Assembly (NCBI GenBank): GCA_003819975.1
Contig: RPPU01000235.1
Location: forward strand, 1 to 7,105
Source: Desulfobacteraceae bacterium
GTDB lineage: Bacteria; Desulfobacterota; DSM-4660; Desulfatiglandales; HGW-15
Length of the DNA: 7,105 bases
Direction: 5' to 3'
Part shown: positions 1 through 5,119 of the stretch, piece by piece
Layout: each line of letters starts with the position of its first letter
Position numbering within the stretch: the first letter of the stretch is position 1
Program-made: the position numbers and the translations under genes
Notes under the pieces: generated by a model
What the model saw: the letters and a program-made list of their open reading frames with translations, nothing else
What the model was told of the DNA's origin: nothing
Database searches by the model: none

Positions 1-182
1 CGGATTCGCTCCACTAACAGCTCATTCTCATTCTCGAGAGGCTGGGCGGGCGCAAATTGGAAAGTATGGTATTTAGAAAAATCCGTTTCCGCCAAGTTAT
101 AATCGTACTTTACGTTAACGGTTGCGCAACCGGTGAACGCTAAAAAAAGGCCGAATAAAACAGTTGTTTCGATCGCTTTCAT
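1..182 (-). CDS. Lipoprotein, DUF4136-like, N-terminal part (cut by window edge)
   Basis: The first 60 codons of a gene that runs off the left end of the window. The ATG at 182-180 is preceded by a strong AGGAGGTT ribosome binding site about 6 bases upstream, which fixes the start. The product begins with a hydrophobic segment ending in the lipobox FTGC, so Cys19 should be lipidated and the protein anchored to a membrane facing the periplasm. The signal peptide is slightly odd in having a Glu at position 5. The mature start, with VKYDYNLAETDFSKYHTF, resembles the opening of DUF4136 lipoproteins, where an aromatic/Asp strand is followed by an 'F-x-K-Y-x-T-F' stretch. DUF4136 function is unknown. 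The lipoprotein assignment is firm; the family is a recognition call on a partial sequence. Confidence 0.8.
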   Translation of the reverse strand, partial: MKAIETTVLFGLFLAFTGCATVNVKYDYNLAETDFSKYHTFQFAPAQPLENENELLVERI

Positions 183-346
183 ACTTTCAACCTCCTGTCT
201 TGACGGTTCTATCGCTTCATTTAAAACCGGGTTGCTCACAATCGAATTTTAATATGCAATGCTGCTTCGGATCATGAATTCAATGAATACCCTTGCCTGT
301 CAAATTCACGCATGCAACCATCTGCAGCAAAGGAGAGGGATTGAAA

Positions 347-406
347 ATGGACGGCTGCCGGCTCCACGTTTTAAATAATACCCCGGCCTTGCCTAATAAC
401 AAATGA
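347..406 (+). CDS. Possible 19-residue small ORF
   Basis: A short frame, ATG to TGA, encoding MDGCRLHVLNNTPALPNNK. It is notable only because AAAGGAGAGG lies 6 bases upstream of the ATG, a much better ribosome binding site than most genes here have. A TTG two codons upstream (341) is an alternative start. No membrane segment or known motif is visible. It lies in the otherwise empty 257-base gap between the flavoprotein gene and the lipoprotein gene, both on the other strand. I see no convincing promoter or terminator. It could be a chance combination of a purine-rich stretch and an ATG. Confidence 0.2.
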   Translation: MDGCRLHVLNNTPALPNNK

Positions 407-439
407 TTGAGATGATTCCCCCTAACGCATACAAATCGG

Positions 440-979
440 TCACAAGGAAGCGCCTAAATCATAGGCCTTTTTCAATTCCTTCTCGTTTTTCAGGATTTCC
501 GCTTTTTCATAGGCGGTCACCACAACTTTTCCAACCAACTGCACTCCCAAGTAGTCAAACGACTTCCGGAACATCTCAACCATCGGCCCGCACGCTTCCG
601 GACCATCCGCCGCCGGAATGACCACGATTGCTTTCTTGCCCTTTAACTTGCCGCTGGCGATATAAGGCCTGAGCCGGTCGACAAACGCTTTCATCTTGGC
701 CGTGGGACCGTAAAAGTAATTGGGCGTGCCGAAAATCAGGAGATCGGCCCGGTCGATCTCCTCGTACAATTCCTGCATGTCGTCCTTGAGCACGCAAACG
801 AATTCACCCTGCTTGCATTTGCGGCAATCGATACAGGGTGACATATTATAGGGATAAAGGTAGATCTTTTCAGACTGATGTCCCTTGCTCCCCGCCCCTT
901 TCAAAACTTCGTCCACTAAAAAGTCCGTATTGCTTTTTTTTCTCGGGCTGCCGATAAACGCTACAATATTCATAATCAT
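440..979 (-). CDS. Flavodoxin-fold iron-sulfur flavoprotein (Isf / NAD(P)H-dependent FMN reductase family)
   Basis: A 179-residue cytoplasmic protein of the NADPH-dependent FMN reductase superfamily. Residues 5-18 form the first strand and FMN phosphate loop (GSPRKKSNT), and GTPNYFYGPTAKMKAFVDRL around residues 84-103 is the second FMN-binding loop. Cys49, Cys52, Cys55 and Cys62 form a compact CX2CX2CX6C motif, which matches the 4Fe-4S motif of archaeal and bacterial Isf proteins. The likely role is electron transfer between ferredoxin-like or NAD(P)H donors and an acceptor such as O2, H2O2 or a quinone; the substrate cannot be read from sequence. Two starts are possible: ATG at 979 and ATG at 973. 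The AAAGGA upstream is 3 bases from the first and 9 from the second, so the second (177 residues, MNIVAFIGSPR) may be the true one. The gene stands alone, and no clear terminator follows it. Confidence 0.9.
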   Translation of the reverse strand: MIMNIVAFIGSPRKKSNTDFLVDEVLKGAGSKGHQSEKIYLYPYNMSPCIDCRKCKQGEFVCVLKDDMQELYEEIDRADLLIFGTPNYFYGPTAKMKAFVDRLRPYIASGKLKGKKAIVVIPAADGPEACGPMVEMFRKSFDYLGVQLVGKVVVTAYEKAEILKNEKELKKAYDLGASL

Positions 980-1118
980 TTTTCCTTTCTGCTTCTATTT
1001 ATTCCTGGAATCGGGAATATCGCGAAGAGACTGTCGTAAAAAATGGCTTTACTGAAATCTGGAATATTTTCGATTAATACCAGGGGTATTTTTTGGCTCT
1101 TGAAACCCCCTGTCCCGT

Positions 1119-1349
1119 TTATTCTATTTCCGCCGAGTAACGCGTCTCAAAAAAATCATCCCTTTGTTGTTCCGGCGCATATCTAATGTTGACTTTGATT
1201 ATCTGACCGGTTTCAGGATCAATCAAACTGTAACCGCTCGTCATTAATTTTATTTCCAAAGGCGACTTGCCAATATCCCGCCAAGTAGATTGCCCGCGAA
1301 TGTCGGCGACCAAGACTTTTCTCCCATTCTCGTAAGCCCAACCTTTCAA
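1119..1349 (-). CDS. C-terminal continuation of the upstream lipoprotein (after in-frame TAG), or a separate small ORF
   Basis: A 76-codon frame starting at a TTG (1349-1347) and ending in TAA. It is in the same reading frame as the lipoprotein gene at 1356-1910: that gene's TAG (1358-1356) is followed without shift by GCC, GTT and then this TTG. The product contains GWAYENGRKVLVADIRG and GYSLIDPETGQ, which read like a compact beta-rich domain from the end of a secreted protein; there is no signal peptide of its own. This suggests it was, or still is, the C-terminal domain of the lipoprotein. Independent translation is conceivable because AGGGGG lies about 9 bases before the TTG, inside the end of the preceding frame, which would allow translational coupling. 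The product, if free, would stay in the cytoplasm. Confidence 0.5.
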   Translation of the reverse strand: MKGWAYENGRKVLVADIRGQSTWRDIGKSPLEIKLMTSGYSLIDPETGQIIKVNIRYAPEQQRDDFFETRYSAEIE

Positions 1350-1355
1350 AACGGC

Positions 1356-1910
1356 CTACCCCCTTGATGATACGATTTCGATCTTTAAGTCTTCATCGCC
1401 AAATACTCTAAAATACTTGCGTAAATCCGGAAATTCGTATATCACATCTCCGCTCTTTACAGGCTCCGAACTAAATTGGGGCAAAAACAGATTAAATGAA
1501 ATGAAAAATAAACAATTGCCGTATTCTTTAAATCCATCCGAATCTTCGCCTTCAATTGAAAAATGATTTTCCATCTCAAATGATTTGCCTTGCTCATTGG
1601 TAATCACACTCCCTCTAATGACGGTATCCGACGTATCCTCGCTACGATATTCGACAAGCCACCGCAACTGCCGGTCAAACCCCGATGTTTTAAGGCGGAT
1701 CGTGATAGGAAATGGTTTTCCGAATACAAAATGCATCTGCGCCTTGATCTGAGCCGGCGCAATCTTCATCTGGATAGGTTTGTCAACCGGATAGATGTCG
1801 CCTTGAAAAATGTTTTTCCCTTGGACCGGCGTCACTTTGGCATTATTTTGGTTGGTAGAAACGCAGGAGCATAGCAAGCCAATTAAACAAAAAACTATTA
1901 TTCGTTTCAT
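1356..1910 (-). CDS. Lipoprotein of unknown function, probably truncated by an in-frame TAG
   Basis: A 184-residue protein with a classic lipoprotein signal: MKRIIVFCLIGLLCSC, with Cys16 as the lipidated residue. The rest is hydrophilic and beta-strand rich, with no catalytic motif that I recognise. The start ATG has a modest GGA 8 bases upstream. The gene lies 23 bases downstream of the GNAT acetyltransferase gene on the same strand, so the two are likely cotranscribed. The frame ends at TAG, but the identical frame remains open for 78 further codons to a TAA at 1121-1119, giving a possible 263-codon gene. Either the gene carries a nonsense mutation, the TAG is read through, or two coupled genes are present. 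Function unknown; the envelope location is well supported. Confidence 0.75.
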   Translation of the reverse strand: MKRIIVFCLIGLLCSCVSTNQNNAKVTPVQGKNIFQGDIYPVDKPIQMKIAPAQIKAQMHFVFGKPFPITIRLKTSGFDRQLRWLVEYRSEDTSDTVIRGSVITNEQGKSFEMENHFSIEGEDSDGFKEYGNCLFFISFNLFLPQFSSEPVKSGDVIYEFPDLRKYFRVFGDEDLKIEIVSSRG

Positions 1911-1933
1911 GATTATTCCGTCTCAATCCCGAC

Positions 1934-2392
1934 TTAAGGTTTGTGTATCAATACGATGGTCCGCGGATAAAATCCATACCGCTTGTAAAAGGCGAAAACC
2001 CTTTCATTGCCTTCAGCCACGGTCAACATTTTCGATTGCACCGCCCGGGTCTCCATCCATTCCAGGGCCCGGCGCATGAAAACGTCCCCGATGCCCATGC
2101 CTCTGAAGTCAATATCTATAAAAATGGAATCGATTTCGCCGACTTCCTTTTGATTGACGGTGCCGATGCAATAGCCGACCAGACGCCCGGAATTTGTCTC
2201 CCGGGCCATTTCGACCCGGACGGCTATTTTATTTTCTAAAAGGCTTTCTTTTCTTTCCGCAAAACCGCGCTTGCGAAACAAGGTTGAAAAATGGGTCGAA
2301 TCCAGCGCGTGTTGCTCGTTCAGCTTCTCCCATAACGGCTTAACTTCATCCAGCAATTCTTCAGCGCCGACTTTATATTCGATTTTTGGCAT
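1934..2392 (-). CDS. GNAT family N-acetyltransferase
   Basis: A 152-residue protein with the GCN5-related N-acetyltransferase fold. Motif A, which binds the acetyl-CoA pyrophosphate, is IDSIFIDIDFRGMGIG, with the signature RGMGIG at residues 97-102. Motif B is GNERVFAFYKRYGFYPRTI near the C-terminus, with the usual Tyr/Phe-rich 'AFYKRYGF'. Length is typical for the family. It should transfer an acetyl group from acetyl-CoA to an amine, but the substrate (small molecule, peptide or protein N-terminus) cannot be inferred. The ATG at 2392 is preceded by GAGG at 9 bases; an overlapping ATG 5 bases upstream is out of frame. It is the first gene of a probable two-gene unit with the lipoprotein gene, and is transcribed divergently from the MarR gene. 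Confidence 0.9.
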   Translation of the reverse strand: MPKIEYKVGAEELLDEVKPLWEKLNEQHALDSTHFSTLFRKRGFAERKESLLENKIAVRVEMARETNSGRLVGYCIGTVNQKEVGEIDSIFIDIDFRGMGIGDVFMRRALEWMETRAVQSKMLTVAEGNERVFAFYKRYGFYPRTIVLIHKP

Positions 2393-2443
2393 GGCATGAA
2401 TCCTCGGTTATTTTGTAATGGAATCATCCAATTAAAGTCAATC

Positions 2444-2471
2444 ATTATGCCGGATAATCGCCCTATTTCAA
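2444..2471 (-). promoter_or_regulatory. Candidate sigma-70 promoter for the GNAT-lipoprotein unit
   Basis: Read on the minus strand, TTGAAA (2471-2466) and CATAAT (2449-2444) each match five of six consensus bases, with a 16-base spacer. Transcription would start about 45 bases before the GNAT ATG, leaving room for its GAGG ribosome binding site. A weaker alternative, TTGACT with TACAAA at 18 bases spacing (2441-2412), lies just downstream. The 17-bp palindrome at 2487-2503 is immediately upstream of the -35 box. Confidence 0.45.
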
Positions 2472-2486
2472 CAGCCAAACCTGGTT

Positions 2487-2503
2487 TTAACTATTTTAGT
2501 TAA
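2487..2503. promoter_or_regulatory. Candidate MarR operator: 17-bp palindrome
   Basis: TTAACTA and TAGTTAA form a perfect 7-bp inverted repeat around TTT. Size and symmetry fit a MarR dimer site. The right half together with following bases (TTTAGTTAACAA) recurs exactly just before the MarR start codon. It lies in the divergent region between the GNAT and MarR genes, upstream of the GNAT promoter candidate, so one site could influence both directions. Binding by this MarR is inferred from position. The region is AT-rich, which raises the chance of coincidental palindromes. Confidence 0.4.
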
Positions 2504-2607
2504 CAAGATTACCTGTTTTTCAATGATAGATATAATATTTTCTTTAGTTTAATTATAACAAAATATATTAAAATGCATAAATATTATAACAATATAAAAA
2601 TACATTC

Positions 2608-2636
2608 TTGACAACATCATTAATACATATTATTTA
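2608..2636 (+). promoter_or_regulatory. Candidate promoter for the marR-dsrE2-tusA unit
   Basis: A perfect -35 box TTGACA (2608-2613) is followed after 17 bases by TATTTA (2631-2636), a weak -10 box. A better hexamer, TATTAT (2628-2633), has a spacer of only 14. Initiation here would give a transcript beginning within a few bases of the MarR ATG at 2646, that is, nearly leaderless. A perfect TATAAT at 2531-2536 lacks a good -35 box but is an alternative. The surrounding 150 bases are very AT-rich, so chance matches are expected. Confidence 0.35.
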
Positions 2637-2653
2637 GTTAACAATATGAACTA
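2635..2653. promoter_or_regulatory. Candidate second operator overlapping the MarR start codon
   Basis: TAGTT (2635-2639) and AACTA (2649-2653) are inverted around 9 bases that include the MarR ATG. The left side is part of TTTAGTTAACAA (2633-2644), an exact 12-base repeat of the sequence at 2495-2506. A repressor bound here would cover the -10 region and start codon, as expected for autorepression. The arms are short, so the shared 12-mer is the stronger evidence. Confidence 0.35.
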
Positions 2654-3134
2654 TAACACAGCGAACAATGAAGATCTCCTGAAATATCAAACCGATCGAT
2701 TAAAAGATTTGATTGCCGAATTACTCAAATGTTGCGATGAACGTAAAATCTATGAAATCGAGCGTTTCAATCTGCCTCAGGCTGAATTGAAAAGTTTACT
2801 GTTTTTCGGCAATGAAAGATATCTGACCGTAACCGGCATTGCCCAAAAAATGGACGTGGCCAAGAGTCGGATTACCAAAATTATCGGCAGTCTGGCTCAA
2901 AAGGGTTTAGTCAAACAAATGAGTGACCCGCAAGATACCCGTATCAAGCTGATTAGCCTGACTCAGGCCGGCCGTGAGATCGCTCAGAAAATAGAGGCTT
3001 TTCAAAGTGACATTTTCCGCCAAATATTATTGAACCTGGGCGTTGATGAAAGAAAAACGACCCTGGCGTCTCTTGAAATGCTCCGGTCCGCCATGGAAGC
3101 CGTTAAAGAACGCATGACGGCACATGAACAATAA
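2646..3134 (+). CDS. MarR family transcriptional regulator
   Basis: A 162-residue winged helix-turn-helix protein. N- and C-terminal helices should form the dimer interface. Residues about 45-110 make the DNA-binding domain: the recognition region is LTVTGIAQKMDVAKSRITKI, and DPQDTRIKLISLTQAG is the wing with the family's D-x-R-x-K-x-x-x-LT pattern. The only cysteines are adjacent, Cys29 and Cys30, in the N-terminal helix region where several redox-sensing MarR proteins carry their reactive cysteine. No Shine-Dalgarno sequence precedes the ATG, and the next in-frame Met is inside the DNA-binding domain, so this start is the only reasonable one. It heads a likely operon with dsrE2 28 bases downstream. 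Likely regulator of that operon and perhaps of the divergent GNAT gene. Confidence 0.92.
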   Translation: MNYNTANNEDLLKYQTDRLKDLIAELLKCCDERKIYEIERFNLPQAELKSLLFFGNERYLTVTGIAQKMDVAKSRITKIIGSLAQKGLVKQMSDPQDTRIKLISLTQAGREIAQKIEAFQSDIFRQILLNLGVDERKTTLASLEMLRSAMEAVKERMTAHEQ

Positions 3135-3162
3135 ACATATTATTCTTTTCAAGGAGGCAGTT

Positions 3163-3711
3163 ATGGAAGCAAATTTTGAAAAAGAATTGAATGAGCTCAA
3201 AAATAAGGTGGCGGCGCTCGGCAAAGCCGCGCCCGAGAATAAAATTTCCATGATCGTATTCAGCGGCGATCTGGATAAAGTCCTGGCCTCTTTTGTGATC
3301 GCCACCGGTGCCGCCGCCATGGGTCTGGATGTGGTCATGTTCTTCACTTTCTGGGGAACCCCCACCCTTCGGGACAAAAAGAAAAAAGTCGGCGGCAAGG
3401 ATCTCATGGGTAAAATGTTCGGCACCATGTTGCCCAAAGGCTTCGGCCAAGTGAAGCTTTCCAAAATGAATATGGCCGGCATGGGCACTGTCATGATGAA
3501 ATCGCTGATGAAAAAAAAGAATGTGGCTTCCTTGCCGGAAATGCTGAACGTTGCCGCCGAGATGGGCGTGCGTATCTTCATCTGCGAAATGTCCATGGAT
3601 CTTATGGGCTTTAAACGCGAAGAAATGATCGCCTATCCGAATCTCACCTTCTGCGGCGTGGCCAAGTTTCTGGAAGAAGCTCAGAGCAGCAAGATTCAAT
3701 TGTTCATATGA
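3163..3711 (+). CDS. DsrE2-like protein (DsrE/DsrF/DrsH-like family, persulfide transfer)
   Basis: A 182-residue protein of the DrsE_2 family, which includes the DsrE2 proteins found beside TusA and rhodanese genes in sulfur metabolism. A charged N-terminal helix (FEKELNELKNKVAAL) leads into the alpha/beta core with FSGDLDKVLASFVIATGAAAMGLDVVMFF in parts at residues 33-61. The conserved cysteine is Cys141 in ICEMSMDLMGFKREEMI; Cys164 (FCGVAKFL) is a second candidate sulfur carrier. Family members are thought to bind or pass persulfide sulfur; some are membrane-associated. The start at 3163 is chosen because AAGGAGG lies 5 bases upstream; an in-frame ATG at 3124 overlaps the end of the MarR gene and has no such site. 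Cotranscription with the MarR gene is likely. The family call is strong, the exact donor and acceptor inferred. Confidence 0.88.
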   Translation: MEANFEKELNELKNKVAALGKAAPENKISMIVFSGDLDKVLASFVIATGAAAMGLDVVMFFTFWGTPTLRDKKKKVGGKDLMGKMFGTMLPKGFGQVKLSKMNMAGMGTVMMKSLMKKKNVASLPEMLNVAAEMGVRIFICEMSMDLMGFKREEMIAYPNLTFCGVAKFLEEAQSSKIQLFI

Positions 3712-3765
3712 ACAAAATTTGAATTACAATGCATCTCTGGGTCCGCACCAGCAAGACGGGTCGTA

Positions 3766-3793
3766 GTAGGGGCGACCGGCCGGTCGCCCCTAC
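3766..3793. repeat. REP-like perfect 28-bp palindrome
   Basis: Two 14-base arms, beginning GTAGGGGCGACCGG on the left, are perfectly inverted with no loop. The 5' context is GTCGTAGTAGGGG, so the tetranucleotide GTAG occurs twice in overlap (3763-3766 and 3766-3769); GTAG or GGAG next to a palindrome is the mark of REP sequences handled by RAYT transposases. Very similar GTAGGGGC...GCCCCTAC palindromes are, from memory, widespread multicopy repeats in Desulfobacterota and Chloroflexota. It splits the dsrE2-tusA gap and ends 9 bases before the tusA ribosome binding site. It is not a classical terminator because no T-run follows. Other copies cannot be seen in this window. Confidence 0.75.
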
Positions 3794-3816
3794 CAAAACC
3801 TAAAAGGAGCATTCAA

Positions 3817-4059
3817 ATGAACGAAGATATCAAAATCGACAAAGTCATGGACCTCAAGGGATTGGCTTGTCCCATGCCGATCGTGAAAGTCAGCAAAGGC
3901 ATCAAGGAAATCGGCGTCGGCCAGGTTCTCGAAGCCCAAACCACGGATCCCGGCTCTCTGGCCGATTTCCCGGCCTGGGCCAAGATGAGCGGCAATGAAA
4001 TTCTTAAAACCGAACAGGGCGGCGGCTTGATCAAATTTTGGATTAAACGTCTGGCCTAA
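3817..4059 (+). CDS. tusA: TusA-family sulfur carrier protein
   Basis: An 80-residue protein with the TusA two-layer fold. The signature CPMP at residues 18-21 places the persulfide-carrying Cys18 at the start of the first helix (DLKGLACPMPIVK), and the downstream part, with TTDPGSLADFPAWAKMSGNE, is the usual second half. Length is normal for the family. TusA proteins accept sulfane sulfur from rhodanese, cysteine desulfurase or DsrE-type partners and pass it on in the cytoplasm, for tRNA thiolation, cofactor synthesis or dissimilatory sulfur metabolism. The neighbouring dsrE2 gene favours the dissimilatory or trafficking role over tRNA thiolation. AAAAGGAG sits 7 bases before the ATG. Paralogs exist (YedF, SirA-like), so the symbol denotes the family, not orthology to E. 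coli tusA. Confidence 0.93.
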   Translation: MNEDIKIDKVMDLKGLACPMPIVKVSKGIKEIGVGQVLEAQTTDPGSLADFPAWAKMSGNEILKTEQGGGLIKFWIKRLA

Positions 4060-4100
4060 ATGTTTTTCTGATCCTGAAAAACATAGGATCAAAAAAACAT
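4060..4100 (+). other. Overlapping, mutually exclusive hairpins after tusA
   Basis: Directly after the tusA TAA, ATGTTTTTC (4060-4068) pairs with GAAAAACAT (4076-4084), a 9-bp stem with loop TGATCCT. That loop itself pairs with AGGATCA (4085-4091), a 7-bp stem. The blocks abut without linker, so the two stems compete. A further AAAAACAT copy at 4093-4100 repeats the 3' arm of the first stem. No T-run follows on the plus strand, so this is not a standard intrinsic terminator; it may protect the 3' end or act as an RNA switch or processing site. Confidence 0.5.
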
Positions 4101-4192
4101 CCATTCCGGCAAGCAGGAACAGGAGTTCCAGCGAGATCGCCGAAATAAGCCTGTACGAGGGTAAGGCGATTGATTATTTACATTTTTATTTA

Positions 4193-4296
4193 TCGACGAC
4201 CCGGGATTTCTAAAAATACACTTTATCGGCAGCGGCCCTTGAGAAATAGATCGTAAGATTACCAAAGGCTTATTTTTAGAAATCCCCCTGTCGACG
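4193..4296. mobile_element. MITE-like 92-bp inverted-repeat element with TCGACG flanks
   Basis: GGGATTTCTAAAAATA (4203-4218) and its exact reverse complement (4271-4286) are 16-bp inverted repeats separated by 52 bases. Four bases outside each arm comes TCGACG (4193-4198 and 4291-4296), in direct orientation, as expected of a target-site duplication around a 92-bp element (4199-4290). No coding capacity is present. Caveat: TCGA is self-complementary, so the flanks can also be read as a 5-bp outer inverted repeat (TCGAC/GTCGA). The remainder of the 348-base intergenic region (4060-4407) shows the hairpins after tusA and the ribosome binding site of the next gene; I see no convincing promoter in it. 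Confidence 0.45.
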
Positions 4297-4407
4297 TTCC
4301 CGAGTTAAGCGCCTATCATTCATTTTGCATCTAAAGAAGAGTGGTTGAAACTGAAATCACATAATGAGCGTTAATCAGCTCTTTTCCCTATTTGAGAGGA
4401 GGACTTC

Positions 4408-5118
4408 TTGGCATTGATTTACTACATTATCTTAGTGCCCATGGTTTATGCGGCTTTCGCCGTCTTTTTTTTCGGCACAGCTATCCGATTACTGAAATTA
4501 GGGCTGGAACCCCAGCGCGCGCCCCAGATGCCGATTTTCCCCGTTAGACGTCCGCGCCTGTTCTGGGCCCTATACGATACTTTTCTGTTGCCCACCGTCA
4601 GGCGTCACAACCCGGTCTTTTGGTTTTTTCTGATGCTCTTCCATCTCTCTTTTTTTCTATTGATCATCGGCCACCTGGAACTGATTGACGACTATCGCTG
4701 GATTCAAATCATTCCCCATGAGATTTTTTTGGGAAACGGCTTTATCGGCTTCATTCTAAGCCTGTGCCTCCTGTTTTTCCTGTTTAGACGTTTTGTTTCG
4801 CCTAACCGGGACTTATCCATTCCCGAAGACTACTATCTCCTGATTTTGCTTTTTCTGACCGTTCTGTTCGGAAGCCAAATGGACTGGGCTCGCCGCTGGT
4901 ATGAGTACGGCAATCTCTCCATCACCGAGTACCGAAATTATCTTCAAAGTCTGCTTCACTTCCGGCCGGTTCTGTCGCCCGACTTAACCGAACCGGGTCA
5001 TTCATTTCTGCTGGTTTTGCACGTATTCTTCGCCAACTTGCTTTTGATCTTCTTTCCTTTCAGCCAGCTCATGCACGGCTTTTTATCTTTTGCCCTGAAT
5101 AAATTGAGAAGAGGTTGA
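4408..5118 (+). CDS. Diheme cytochrome b, NarI/DsrM/HdrE-like membrane subunit
   Basis: A 236-residue integral membrane protein with five predicted helices (about residues 3-29, 70-93, 106-128, 141-158 and 199-228). His79 and His89 in helix 2, and His205 and His223 in helix 5, have spacings of 10 and 18 residues, the same as the heme ligands of E. coli NarI (56/66 and 187/205). This strongly suggests two stacked b hemes that move electrons between the quinone pool and a cytoplasmic partner. The start is a TTG, supported by GAGAGGAGGA 6 bases upstream. The stop is one base before the ATG of the HdrD-like gene, so the pair is an operon and almost certainly a complex, comparable to DsrMK, HdrDE or TmcBC. 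It is shorter than full DsrM and no DsrJ, O or P gene is present. Confidence 0.9.
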   Translation: MALIYYIILVPMVYAAFAVFFFGTAIRLLKLGLEPQRAPQMPIFPVRRPRLFWALYDTFLLPTVRRHNPVFWFFLMLFHLSFFLLIIGHLELIDDYRWIQIIPHEIFLGNGFIGFILSLCLLFFLFRRFVSPNRDLSIPEDYYLLILLFLTVLFGSQMDWARRWYEYGNLSITEYRNYLQSLLHFRPVLSPDLTEPGHSFLLVLHVFFANLLLIFFPFSQLMHGFLSFALNKLRRG

Positions 5119-5119
5119 T

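Noticed and set aside
1076..1094. Hairpin AATACC/GGTATT followed by four T, like a plus-strand terminator
   Set aside because: No plus-strand gene ends upstream of it, the stem is only 6 bp and AT-rich, and on the minus strand no T-run follows.
3124..3162. Upstream in-frame ATG that would extend the DsrE2-like protein by 13 residues
   Set aside because: It overlaps the MarR gene end without a ribosome binding site, whereas the ATG at 3163 has AAGGAGG at the right distance.
3103..3699. Long open frame on the minus strand across the DsrE2-like gene
   Set aside because: It is antisense to a gene with a clear family match and good ribosome binding site; its His/Phe-rich product has no recognisable domain.
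4143..4275. 10-bp inverted pair AAATAAGCCT (4143-4152) and AGGCTTATTT (4266-4275)
   Set aside because: Separated by 113 bases and partly overlapping the stronger 16-bp arm; probably chance.
4345..4365. TTGAAA and CATAAT before the cytochrome b gene as a promoter
   Set aside because: Each box is good but the spacer is only 9 bases, incompatible with a sigma-70 promoter.
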